Shown one piece after another: positions 34,820 to 45,600 of a stretch of 64,000 bases of DNA. Under the pieces are notes generated by a model that saw nothing but the letters and a program-made list of their open reading frames with translations, was not told the origin of the DNA and searched no databases. Every line of letters starts with the position of its first letter. The first letter of the stretch is position 1. Source of the DNA: Stenopsyche tienmushanensis (taxonomy: Eukaryota; Arthropoda; Insecta; Trichoptera; Stenopsychidae); the NCBI GenBank assembly GCA_008973525.1, contig WACJ01000513.1, positions 620,001-684,000 of the forward strand. The letters are read 5' to 3'. The position numbers and the translations under genes are program-made.

Positions 34820-36920
34820 GAATATTTTATTCAAGGTGCCATAGACTTTTTGCGCGTTTTTTTGATGGTACTCCCCACATTGTATAGGAGCTCCATGTAT
34901 TTTTTTACGCGGTTTATTCACTTGTTCTCCGCCTCTCCCACTCGCTCTACGAACAAATAAAACGCTGAAATGGCATTTGATGGTACTTTTCACCATAAAA
35001 ATTAGATGAAAACAAGAAAGCAACAATTTGTACACCGTCACATTCGTGAGCACCATAATGACATTGACGAAAAGTCATTATGTGCATGAAACAACCAAAC
35101 TACAACACTGATTGAAATCAAATCAACAGAGTGTGAAATCACGTATGTAGCTCACTTGTCATGCTGAAATTGATCAGGAAATGATATAGGCAAACTAGCC
35201 AAATGTCGATTTTTGATAATGAGATCCGCATAAACTATACTTATTGCGACGTATTTTAGAATAAGAAAACAACCATTCACCGCGCAACCCAAAAACCAAA
35301 TGTCTTGTGAGCGTTTGGCTGCATATTAAATTCAGAATTTACACCAACTATTCAATTCATATGAGACGCGCAATCAAAAACATGTCCAAACTTCATCAAA
35401 ATCAGCCTCGGTGATCGATAAATTCGGAGCCGCTATTCTGCCTGTATTTGATATTCCTTATTCAGAGCAATTCTAAATACTTAGAACACATACAAGCATG
35501 CCCTAATTATTGCTATAATTCTAAATGGATAACGAGCCGTTATAAAAGTAGGGCGATGCCGCAGATTCAAAAATCATACATATATGCATACAAAATATAG
35601 ATATAAAACCAACTGAATGATTTAATGATTGTTTAATCCAATAATCAGTATTAATAATGTGATCCTCTGATTGTGAAAATTTGTCACATTGTGTTTGTCG
35701 CATTTCAAAAACATTGCTTTTGATATTTGCAATTCTTCGTATTAATTAACGCGCATTAACAAACTCGTAATAACAATTTAATCGTCTATAAATCCTTGTA
35801 TACAGATAACTTCGGTGGAGTTTCTCCAATCATACTGTTCGATGAATCTATATAGATGCATTTAAAACGCTACGATTTGTTAACGGTGCTTGAAAGAAAC
35901 AATTTCATCACGTGTCCTCTGAAATCACATTAACGTCCATGTCATAATATATTTAATTAGCATATAATATGAAAACTAAAAAAGAAAAATATCATTAGAC
36001 ATCGAGATAAAAGTAGAACAATGAATTTCCAAAAAAATGTTTACATTTTAGGCATGCAACGTAGTTTAGTGATAATCTTAGTTATAAATTCAAATGTCTA
36101 ATCAATCTATATCAATCGACAAATTATAAATGTGTTATTTGTATCTAAATACCTTAAATGGGCTAATTAAATTAACAAGGAAGTCGAATGGCCGACTCTG
36201 GACCACTGGAGAGAGAAAGCTCGAGACAGACGCAATGACGGAATGTGTTGTAGATGGCTAAGCCTCTCCGATAAGCGCAATATAAGACACTTATATGTAC
36301 ATAATAAATGCAATTAAACTAGATTAGTGTTGGTAAACTTTAAAAATGCATAGCAATTGTGTATACAGGCTTTTTAATGTATAGAAAACATTCATTGTAG
36401 TTTTTCAACGTGACTATCATATAAAAACAGTATTAATAAATAAGAATTTCCATAAATTATTGTGTCGTTTCTTTGCACAACGCACCACACATAAGCGTCT
36501 ATTGTCTTTTTCTTGCATTATAATATTTAATATTTCTTTTATACCTTTTTTATGTTTATCTTCAAAGATATTTTTTAATCCATTACAAATCAAATAGTAA
36601 AACTATGAGAAACAGACATTTATATGATAAATTCATGCGGATATTTTGAAGCTGTAAGAAAGCATTCTTAGTATATTTGTTAAATATATTCCGTTGCTGA
36701 TTTATAATAAAAAATGAGTTCAAACTAATATGACTAACACTGAATCTTCTTATATAATGCATTATAAATTTCTTGTATGAAAGTCTTTTAAAATAAATCC
36801 TTAATCATCATGATCATAGACCCATTGACTAACTGCTGGGCAAAGTTTTCTCCAAATATTTATGATCATCTTTATATTGAACCGCCTAATACATAAAATT
36901 ACACAATTTAATCATTTGAT
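34820..36920. other. No gene confirmed
   Basis: AT-rich. A patch at 36,180-36,260 reads HWREKARDRRND on the plus strand, vaguely like a LINE C-terminus, but is too short to call. A minus-strand open stretch at 36,800-36,885 (ending in WVYDHDD and a stop) sits just after a possible 3' splice site and could be a terminal exon of the candidate gene at 36,924. Confidence 0.35.
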
Positions 36921-36923
36921 CCC

Positions 36924-37439
36924 CTAATTGACACTTGTTGCTTCCTCGATAATTTTATTTGGCTCAAGTATTTTTCCATCGCAAGCTATACCTACCGATA
37001 TATCATTCATCTCACCAAATAAACTACCCTCTGTCATGAATACTCTGCTCTAAAAATATTGTAAACATTCGTTACTCATGTGATTACTAATGGTATATAT
37101 GAGATAAAACCAGGCGACAAACACTAGTTATATTTTTTTAAAGACCTTGTGACTGACAAAAAAATAAAACATTACATATTTCATACAACAAAACACATTT
37201 TAAAGTTTTCATTGCACATTTAGAATAGTACAGGAATACATGTCAATATATTGAGACAGATTCATCCCCATAATAAAAGTCGATTTACAACATATTTACA
37301 AACAGAAAATTTAAATACTTACTGCACTGACACGGATGTTAATAATTTGTTCTTAAAGGCCGCAATTAAAATTAGTAAGCTTTTGGATATTGATTGACAT
37401 TTGTACTGGTTCTGCACCCACTTTCACGTTAACATTCAT
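36924..37439 (-). pseudogene. Candidate small two-exon gene or pseudogene with in-frame TAA
   Basis: On the minus strand an ATG at 37,439 opens MNVNVKVGAEPVQMSINIQK and a further eight codons. A TAA follows at 37,355-37,353, then EQIINIRVSA continues in the same frame to a strong 5' splice site (GTAAGT at 37,322). A 3' site (ATATTTTTAG) precedes an exon from 37,049 to 36,924 that joins in phase 0 and reads SRVFMTEGSLFGEMNDISVG, then IACDGKILEPNKIIEEATSVN and a stop. Composition is protein-like and the splice phase fits, so I think this is or was a gene of about 80 residues; family not recognised. The TAA could be a disabling mutation, a sequence error, or sit in a mis-modelled intron. A GC-rich leader with another ATG (37,530) lies upstream. 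It would be divergent from the ABCF2 gene. Confidence 0.35.
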
Positions 37440-37539
37440 TTAAAAGTAAATCACAGCGGCTTTAACTTAATCAAAATAGTTTTCACGGCGGATCGGCGCG
37501 ACAATAACCTACCACAACGAACTCGGCCATGAAACTGAT

Positions 37540-38640
37540 GAGACTAAATTTGCAAGACAGCTTTATTTACTCTAATGTCATTTCGAATATAACCTCACAA
37601 AATACAACCATTCATTTTTAAAATCTAATATTTCGTTTCGATATTTCATCGATTCTAATGAAATATTAACAACGAGAATGCGACAATATTTAGAGATAAT
37701 GATATTAGATTTTAAGACTAAAAACTCAAATACAATTAATTATCAACAATTTAAAAAATAATAATTTCTCAATCTCATTTTTTATTTTTATTTTTAAATA
37801 AAATTTACATATTTCGATTTAAATCAAGATCCAAATCGAATTCTTTGTTATTTAAAATTAATTGTGATATTTAACGATTGAATTATTATTAATTACTGAT
37901 CATTATTTGTTACAATTAAAATTTAAATCTCGGTCGATATGATATATTTTTTTAAGCTGAATTTATATATTCAGATTAGGCCATATAAAAAAATATAAAA
38001 GAATTTCTTCGCGTCAAAATATATTACATGTGCGTTTTCAATATTTTTTATAGCTTTAATAATTTATATTCAATTATTTAAAATTTAATGATGAAAGTCA
38101 CTTAAATATTATCCAAATAAATTAAATCGTGTATTCACTTTAAGATTATAAGTTATAAGGTAATATTAAATTTTTTAAACGTATTAAATGATATTGATTT
38201 TTATTTAAGATGAAATTAATGATTGATTCGCCATAGAAGATATGATTTTTATTAATCATCGCTAAAAAAAAATATTTCCGAAATAATAAGCGATTGTTGA
38301 ATATCGATTGGCAGCACTGCAGAACGAAAGAAAAAAATCCTCTAATTGAAGTTTGAAATGGACCGCTATCATTTAACAATACCACCTTTTTGGCGGCGTT
38401 CATAAATAGTTAGCTAATATTTGTTACGTGTATTTTTTATCGTTTAAAAAAAATAATTTGCTTCAATTTAAACAGTATTTAAAATTAAATTGAATATCAC
38501 ATTATGGTTTGTTTTTTATTAAATAAAATATCGTTTAGTTGATTAAAGCGTTTTAATTGTAAATTAAAATAAAATGTATATTTATATTTAATCGTTTAAA
38601 TATTGTTATTGTCTATGGTCGATTATTGTCGTTTTATATG
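37540..38640. other. Very AT-rich spacer, no gene recognised
   Basis: Mostly A/T runs. The 85-codon minus-strand frame at 38,146-38,403 has no supporting motif. It separates the divergent candidate gene from the presumed first exon of the ABCF2 gene. Confidence 0.45.
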
Positions 38641-38718
38641 CCGACCGCAGTATTGTCGCGGTACTTGGGCTGTGTGCACGGCAACTCTCACCGTCCGATT
38701 TTCTTTCGTCTCCTGCGG
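38640..38718 (+). other. ABCF2: Probable 5' non-coding exon of the ABCF2 gene
   Basis: A GC-rich island in very AT-rich DNA (CCGACCGCAG...CTCACCGTCC...TCCTGCGG) ends in a consensus 5' splice site, CGG|GTAAGTGT at 38,718/38,719. The next convincing 3' splice site on this strand is TTTGCAG at 42,678, 21 bases before the ABCF2 start codon. The promoter would lie around or just left of this exon; no clear TATA box is seen. The link to ABCF2 is inferred from splice signals only. Confidence 0.4.
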
Positions 38719-40210
38719 GTAAGTGTATTCTTAAACATTGAATATTATGCTGTATATTTTGAATGCGACTGTATTTTTGATTATGATTGACCTTCGAGAG
38801 CCGAATCGATTCGAGTTAATGTCAATCTCCTTGTTACCTATGCTCGTACCTATCTCGACCATTATTCCACGTGTTGATCAATGCTGATGATTAACTCTTT
38901 GTTCTCTGCAAAGAAATGACGTTCGTCTGCTTAGAATTTAGTATTGCAAATTATATAAATTCGTCATGTCAGTTGTAAGATTGAATGAACACGTGGCCTA
39001 TCGATATACTCTTCCGACTATTCGCCATCATGGATATTTAGCTCATCTGTCATTTTAGAATTATTGTTGCACAAATGTGGCACTTGCTATAATATATTTC
39101 ACATAACGAGAGATTTTAAATGAAAGATAACTTATTTTTGACGTCATCATATTAATTTTAATAGACACAGTAGGTATACCTATTTTTGGTTATCACTTTT
39201 ATTCTTAACCTTCAAAAGCGCTTAAATTCCTATGACCATCCAAAGTCAATCATTATATGTATTAATTTAATTAAAATAACGCGTAAAGTACTGTAAGATT
39301 GAACATAACTTTTACGGGAATGAATGCGTTTGTAGGAATTGCACCAAAAAAACTAATCGAATTGCATCTTTAATAATTTGTACATGTAGCATTTTTCTAA
39401 CGTTAAATTGAAATAAATGACAAATATAATATTTTTGTAATATTTGTAGCCTGGTATAAATGTATGTGACAATATTAGCTCTCAATATTTGTAGGGAACC
39501 CGTTCAATATAAAAATATTATAGCATGACCTACATAAGAAATCATGAGTTATGTTCTAAAATGTGTCTAAAGACTGGTCTTATTTCAAGATGTTTTATGG
39601 GATTAACTGTTTTCAAAGTAAAGTTTCTTATCTATAATTAATACAGCAATCTAAAGGGGTATGTCAATCAGTATTTGTATTTGCCACCTTCATCTCGATT
39701 GATTAATCTCGCTGATGATTAAACAAGATGCCGTATGTCAAAATGGATGTATGTAAGAACACGCTAAGCTTTTTTTAAAGTGTTTAACTTGTTTAGGAAA
39801 CAAATGTCAGCCTTGTATTACGCATAATCACTTGACTAATACTGCCCACGCCAGTGCGGCTCAAATTTTTCTATACATATGAAATCATGTATACTGAAGG
39901 CTTTTTGTGCTTTAATCTGGGCATTATTTGCTCTCATGGTTTGAATTATTGCCATTGCTGATTTGATCATATCTTGTGTCCACGAACCAATCTAGTCTAG
40001 TATGATTTTAGATACCATATGCTCCAAACTCAGATTATATGCGGCGGCTTAAAAAACTGTCTTTCATCGCGTTTGTAAAATGCTGATTATTAAAATAATG
40101 AACGTTGATAAAAATAATTAACATATCTTTTGCGGAAAACTTGAATCATAGTCCTCGGCATGCATCGTGCCGTATATGGGAGACTGTAATATCACTGTAC
40201 GAAAAACTAA
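38719..40210. other. Presumed 5' UTR intron, left part; nothing recognised
   Basis: AT-rich sequence without recognisable repeats or coding frames. It would be the start of an intron of about 3.96 kb that also contains the nested mariners. Confidence 0.4.
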
Positions 40211-40214
40211 TCGC

Positions 40215-41650
40215 GATTCATGCATAAAGTGATCCCAATCATGTTTATTTCATTCGATACATTTATACATTTGAGCAACAGCTTAAATTTCAAAAAGTTT
40301 ATAAAACAATTTATCTTTGATCTCAAAATAGGCTTCAGTTTCGGTAATTGCTTCTTTATTGGAGCCAAATCTCTTTCCCTGGTTTACAAACGAGTAGTAA
40401 TCACTGGAAGTCAGATCCGGAAAATACAATGAATAGAAGAAATTCAAAGTGCAATTTGTGCATGCGATTGACTTGTGGAAAGAACATTTTTTTCCTCTAT
40501 GTTTAGTATTGTTTTTCGCAATTCTTTCCGTTAAACGTATCAATAATGCAATATATGAAACATGTTCAGAAAGTAAGTGTACTGTGACCATAATGGGGTG
40601 TGGTTTTTTGTTTTTTGAGGGTTGGAAACGCCGAGTGGTAGAGGAAAATCTCCAAATAGAGCGAGCGTCTCATGAACACTGCGTAAACACACGTTATAAT
40701 GTTCAATTGCGTAAATGGCGTCTGTAAAAAATAATGTGTGGTGATCCGCTTGACTTGAAGCTACTTGAATTAGAAAGTGAGGATTTCCTGAGTTCTATTA
40801 TGACTAGAGATGAAACCAGGCTGGCTCATTACAGCCTGAGTAAAAAAGGCAGTCATAACACTAATTCGCCATCTGCCAAAAAATTAGAAGGAGGCGAATG
40901 CTGATTGGAGGAGCATGCGTTTTTACACAGTCTTAAGCACCAAGACGCTTTTGAACATATTTGGTTGGGATGTTTTAAGTCAACCCCAGTATTTCCCTGA
41001 CTTGGTGCCTTCAGATTATCTTGTCGCCTTCCTGAAGGCACACATGGTTGAAATTAGATTTTATACCGACGAGCAGGTGCAGAAAGAGGTTATGAGGTGG
41101 GGGAAGGAGCTGGCCGGAGAGTTCTTCGAAGAGCGCTTCGCTTGTGTCACGGCTTACTACATGAAATGAATGGGACGTAGAAAAATAGACAACAAGTGTA
41201 TCAACAATTATGTTATTTTTTCAAATACACTTTTATAGAAAAATAATTAAATCTAGTCCAATTACTTTCTGAACATTCCTCGTAATATTCACCATTGATG
41301 GTTCTTCCTTTATCAATGTGATCGATGAATAAAATACTATGCGCATGCCATCTTACCAGCTGACATTTGTGTTTTTGGTTGCTTTGGACAGCTTTCACAC
41401 GTTACTGTCCACTCAGTTGACTGCCGATTTGACTCTGTAATGATGGGTCCATTTTTCATCCATTGTCATATACCGCACGAAAAAATCCTTTTCAATTTTC
41501 TTCAATTTACAATCAGCCAAAACTATTTTGTGGACTTTATTTATGCCTTCTGGAGTAACTGCTGAATTTGGGCAACCTGAGCATTCAGTATCAGCCGCGT
41601 TTAAAATCAGCAAACCATTTCGCTACCATTTTTCTCGATTGCAATGCCAT
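40215..41650 (-). pseudogene. Outer mariner relic, split by a second mariner
   Basis: Minus-strand frames give VTPEGINKVHKIVLADCKLK (41,590-41,500), FFVRYMTMDEKWTHHYRVKS with the first catalytic D (about 41,430-41,490), QLVRWHAHSILFIDHIDKGR, TINGEYY (to 41,285), then beyond the insertion IALLIRLTERIAK (40,553 down), YFPDLTSSDYY around the third catalytic D and KRFGSNKEAITETEAYFE (to about 40,300). The helix-turn-helix core between the linker and the first aspartate is deleted. Removing the inner element plus one TA joins GEY-Y-IALL without a frameshift, so the outer frame was intact at that point when hit. Frameshifts elsewhere; inactive. Confidence 0.85.
40556..41282 (+). mobile_element. Inner mariner-like element, internally deleted, TA target duplication
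   Basis: A 727-bp element inserted in the outer mariner. Inverted ends: ATGTTCAGAAAGTAAGTG (left, from about 40,562) and, inverted, ATGTTCAGAAAGTAATTG (right). TA flanks both sides (40,554-40,555; 41,283-41,284), the mariner target. The plus strand encodes LLELESEDFLSSIMTRDETR with the first catalytic D, then after stops WDVLSQPQYFPDLVPSDY with the third D, KAHMVEIRFYTDEQVQKEV and EFFEERF. It lacks the N-terminal DNA-binding half and the second catalytic region (full mariners are about 1.3 kb). Inactive, but the ends look preserved. Confidence 0.9.
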
Positions 41651-41659
41651 AAGCACTTA

Positions 41660-42678
41660 ATAATAATTTGAAAAGAAACACAGTACGTGGTTTATTACTT
41701 CAGGTCATGTGTAGTGCGAGCCGAATAGCTAGTATCCAAAAGCATATGCACTCCCATTCTCATCTTGCAGACCGACTTAACCACCGTATTGTGCGCGCAC
41801 TGTTTCTCTCCCCGTCCCCAAACTTCATTTCACCAGATCAATATGTGCCAACATGTTGCATTCATATAATATTTTTACTATACCTATATTATTACAAAGA
41901 GTCCAGTCCCTCCAACGTCGAAACATATATTTTTTCACCAAAACCGAAACCGTGTTAAACGAGTACCGTGTTAAGCGAGGGATGTGTGTATATATATTAG
42001 TGATCGTCGTTTGCGGTTTTTATTAATTTTTTAAATATAATATTAAAAATATTAGCCAAGTTTATATCATCAGTTGTATATGTTTTAAAATCATTTTGCT
42101 TAATCTGTAATCAATAATTTTATCTTTCACATCTTAAAATATTAAATCAAATCAAAGTATAGTGAGTTTCTTTTAATAACTTTCATCATTAGCATATGAA
42201 TTGGGGTTTTTGAAAGCTTAGTATTTTAATAGATAAACATTCGATTCCTGGTAATATTCCTTTGTATTTTGAGTGCCATTGAGTGATAATTGAGTTAATG
42301 GGTATTACCATTACTTATGAATTCCAAAAATAAGATAAGTAATTATTCAAAGTGAAAATGTGTAATGATTATTCATAAATTCCTTATCTGTCTGATTTCT
42401 AAATATAGATAAGATAAGCTATAACCCATTTAAGGGCAACTTTCAAATACCCTTTACCTGCATAAATCTTAATATTTTTACATCAGTCTTCATTGTGTGC
42501 TCGCAGAGTGCAGTGCTTAGTGTGTCTTTATTCTTATTCAGGTTCGATTTTATTCTTAACTTGAAGTTATTGGATACATATATATATATATACTTGTGGT
42601 TTTGTGACTGTATTAAAAATATATTAAAGTTTTTGATATAAACTATGATAACTATATAATGTTATTTTATGTTTGCAG
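41660..42678. other. Presumed 5' UTR intron, right part
   Basis: AT-rich. GTGTTAAACGAG and CCGTGTTAAGCGAGGGATG at 41,950-41,985 resemble pogo-type terminal sequence. A 19-base stretch CAAAGAGTCCAGTCCCTCC near 41,895 is also present near 8,881. The intron ends at TTTGCAG (42,678). Confidence 0.4.
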
Positions 42679-42699
42679 TATTAATACATCTTATCGAAA

Positions 42700-45600
42700 A
42701 TGCCTTCTGATGCCAAAAAACGTGAACAACAAAAGAAGAAGGAAGCAGCAAAAATGCGCGGAGGAAAGAAAGGAGGCAAAAACCCGTCTGACGAAAAAGA
42801 ACAATCGCCGGAATTATCTAACGGCAAAGTGAATCAAAATGGTTATGAAAAACCACAAATGACTGCCGAAGGTTTCTTTTATATTTTATTTATAACGACA
42901 TCGAAACATTATTAAATGACTAATATAACGCTATCTTGATGTAATAACTGTTTTAATGAATTTATTTTTGTCTCCAGAAATACTGTGCTTGAAACTAGAC
43001 GCAGAAGCAAAGATTAATTCCGAAGCGCGATCCTGTACTGGTTCATTGGCTATTCATCCGCGGGCGAGAGACGTTAAAATAGCAAATTTCTCTGTTACGT
43101 TTTATGGAACTGAACTTTTACAAGACACCCTTTTGGAACTTAATTGTGGAAGGCGATATGGGTTAGTCGGTTTGAACGGAAGTGGTAAGAAAATATTTTA
43201 TATATTTAAGCGATTGTAAAATTTTGCTGTGATACAATACTTTATGATTTAAGAATATTAGAGAAATATGCTTAGTGTTGTAACGCGGAGCAATTTGCAC
43301 CCACATATTCGAAATAAATGATGTAAAGTTGCAATTTATGATTTCACATAGTTTTTAACGTGTACGGCATTTTCTGAAAATGAAACGCGTACGGCACAAT
43401 TGGCAAGTGTTCAGATGCACTGTCGATTGAAAATCTCAACGTGTAAGGTTCGGGTGCATGCGCACACGAGCTGGAAATTGGCAGCTGAATGCCGACTAAT
43501 ATAGCGAGCCCATTAAATTGATCGCAAATTGCCCAAGCGATGAAATTGATTGTAAATTGCTCAAGCGATATCCAATCTAGGCATTCTACATATCAAAATG
43601 TGCGGGATAATCGCAATAAAGTGGTGACGTCTATAAGTTGCCGGTCTTGGGTTCTACACAGTATTAATACGTTTTTAATTTTTCCAAATTATTGATAACA
43701 AGTGACGCCACTGACTTAATGACTCATACTTTTCAAAAAAGTTTGCCATCACTATGTAACTTTGAAAATACAAAGCGCTTAGTTACAGTGTCCGTATACA
43801 ATGGTGCTTTATGTGAGTATCTCTGAATAAAGGTTCATTCGATGCGTCTGCCAATTAATCGTCCGCTTGACGATTATTTTCAATTAGTTTTGCACTGTGA
43901 ATGTTATAATGCGAATATGGAAATCTTAAATAATTGGGTTTGTTCAAAAGTTGACAAAGCAGCGATAATATTATTTTTTAATTTGTTTTGCGTATATCTT
44001 TATTTATTTTACATGCAAATTGCGCTAAAATTCTATCGGTAATGAATTATTATTAACTAATTGCATACAATTTTTTTGTGTTGGCTTGTTTTATGTGATT
44101 TTTATTCTTTTCTATATTGATCTTGAATGTAAAAACCTTTTGATTTATCTATAATTGCGAAACTTACATGAGTTATTATGTGCACTATTAATCAATTATA
44201 CAGGTGACGCGTAAATTTATTTTATAATTCATTCTCATTTTGCGATTATCTTTCCATTTAACAAATTTATCATTTATGCATCAGACATTAACATAAGCTA
44301 AATCAAGGTTTTACGTTTATTTTTATGTAATTGTGTGCATGCGATGATACTATTTTATAGCATTTATGTACATTTTTTTAAAGCTTTTTTATTCGTTTCA
44401 AATTGCATATTTTTTAATGTAATAATTTTTTTTATTGCGCTTTTATTACTTTTATTTAATGATCAAGTAAGACATTGAAAAATGTTACGAGCCAATTATT
44501 TAAAAATGATTTCCATGTTTAAAATAAACACTGCAGAGCGATTTTATGTCGAGTCAATGGCGTTTTTATTAAGTGGTTATTTATGTATCTTTTGATTCTG
44601 AATTGTCAGTGACACGAAGCATATTTTTCTATTTATTTTAATTGTATGATTTCTTTTTAAATTATTAATAGCCGTAAGATAATATTGAAGGTGAATATTC
44701 TTTAATGATTGTTTATTTATTTATGTGCCCATACTGCAAATATTCATCAAAATTAGTCTGCAATCCCAGGTCCATGATTGTAAACTTTGGATGAAAAGAT
44801 TCCGATTCGTAAAATTTAGAATTTATTGATTAAAATCACGCCAATATCATTTATGATTTGAACTCTGTGCTTGGGAGTGCAGAATGGATTTTTAAGCAGG
44901 TTTATATACAGTAAGACCCTGCTTAACGCGAAGAATACATTCAAGGAAGTTGCAGCGCTAAATGAAACAGCGTTAAACAAGCTCATCTTAATACGTAAAT
45001 AATGGGGATTTTTTAAATTTTTTATTCGTTAGTTTCATTAAACAATCAGTTGTCGATAACAAGACTAAATTATTTTATATAAGCTAATCCATAATTCCGT
45101 TACATAATATCCGTTGACATTTCCTTTTGCTTGTGGTTTTATTAATTCTTTAAGATCGTCAATGGAAGGACTTTCACCATTTATAATATGCAATAATTCT
45201 TTAATGTCCTGCATATTTATATTATCCAAGCTTGTTTCATTAGCAAATTTGGAAATTTGTAAAAATCAACAATAGATTATTGTGTGTCGACATCCTTGCT
45301 TAGCTCTGGTCATACATTCTTCCATACTCTTTTCAAACATTTCTTGGTCATCTCATTCCGTCCCGTGAAGATTGTTCATGGGCTTTATCAATCGTGTATG
45401 TCAAAGGCTGCCGCAGATGTCCTCTTTGATCCTTTGATTGGATTAACGAAGTTGTATTTGGTGACAGGAAAAGCGCCGTTAAATCGAACAAATGTGTTGG
45501 ATCACTTGATCGCAATTTTTAAATTCGCACAAACGGGAATAAATGTTCGGTGAACATTAAGCAGGGTCTTACTGTATTTGATAAATGTAAATTATGCAGT

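Noticed and set aside
36180..36260. Possible LINE C-terminal tail (HWREKARDRRND)
   Set aside because: Too short, and no other LINE features are adjacent.
38146..38403. 85-codon minus-strand frame starting MNAAKKVVLLNDSG
   Set aside because: The start looks protein-like, but the rest is hydrophobic as expected from AT-rich DNA, with no splice sites or homology recognised.
45284..45553. Plus-strand 89-codon frame in ABCF2 intron 2
   Set aside because: It is the shadow of the decayed pogo-type coding sequence on the minus strand.
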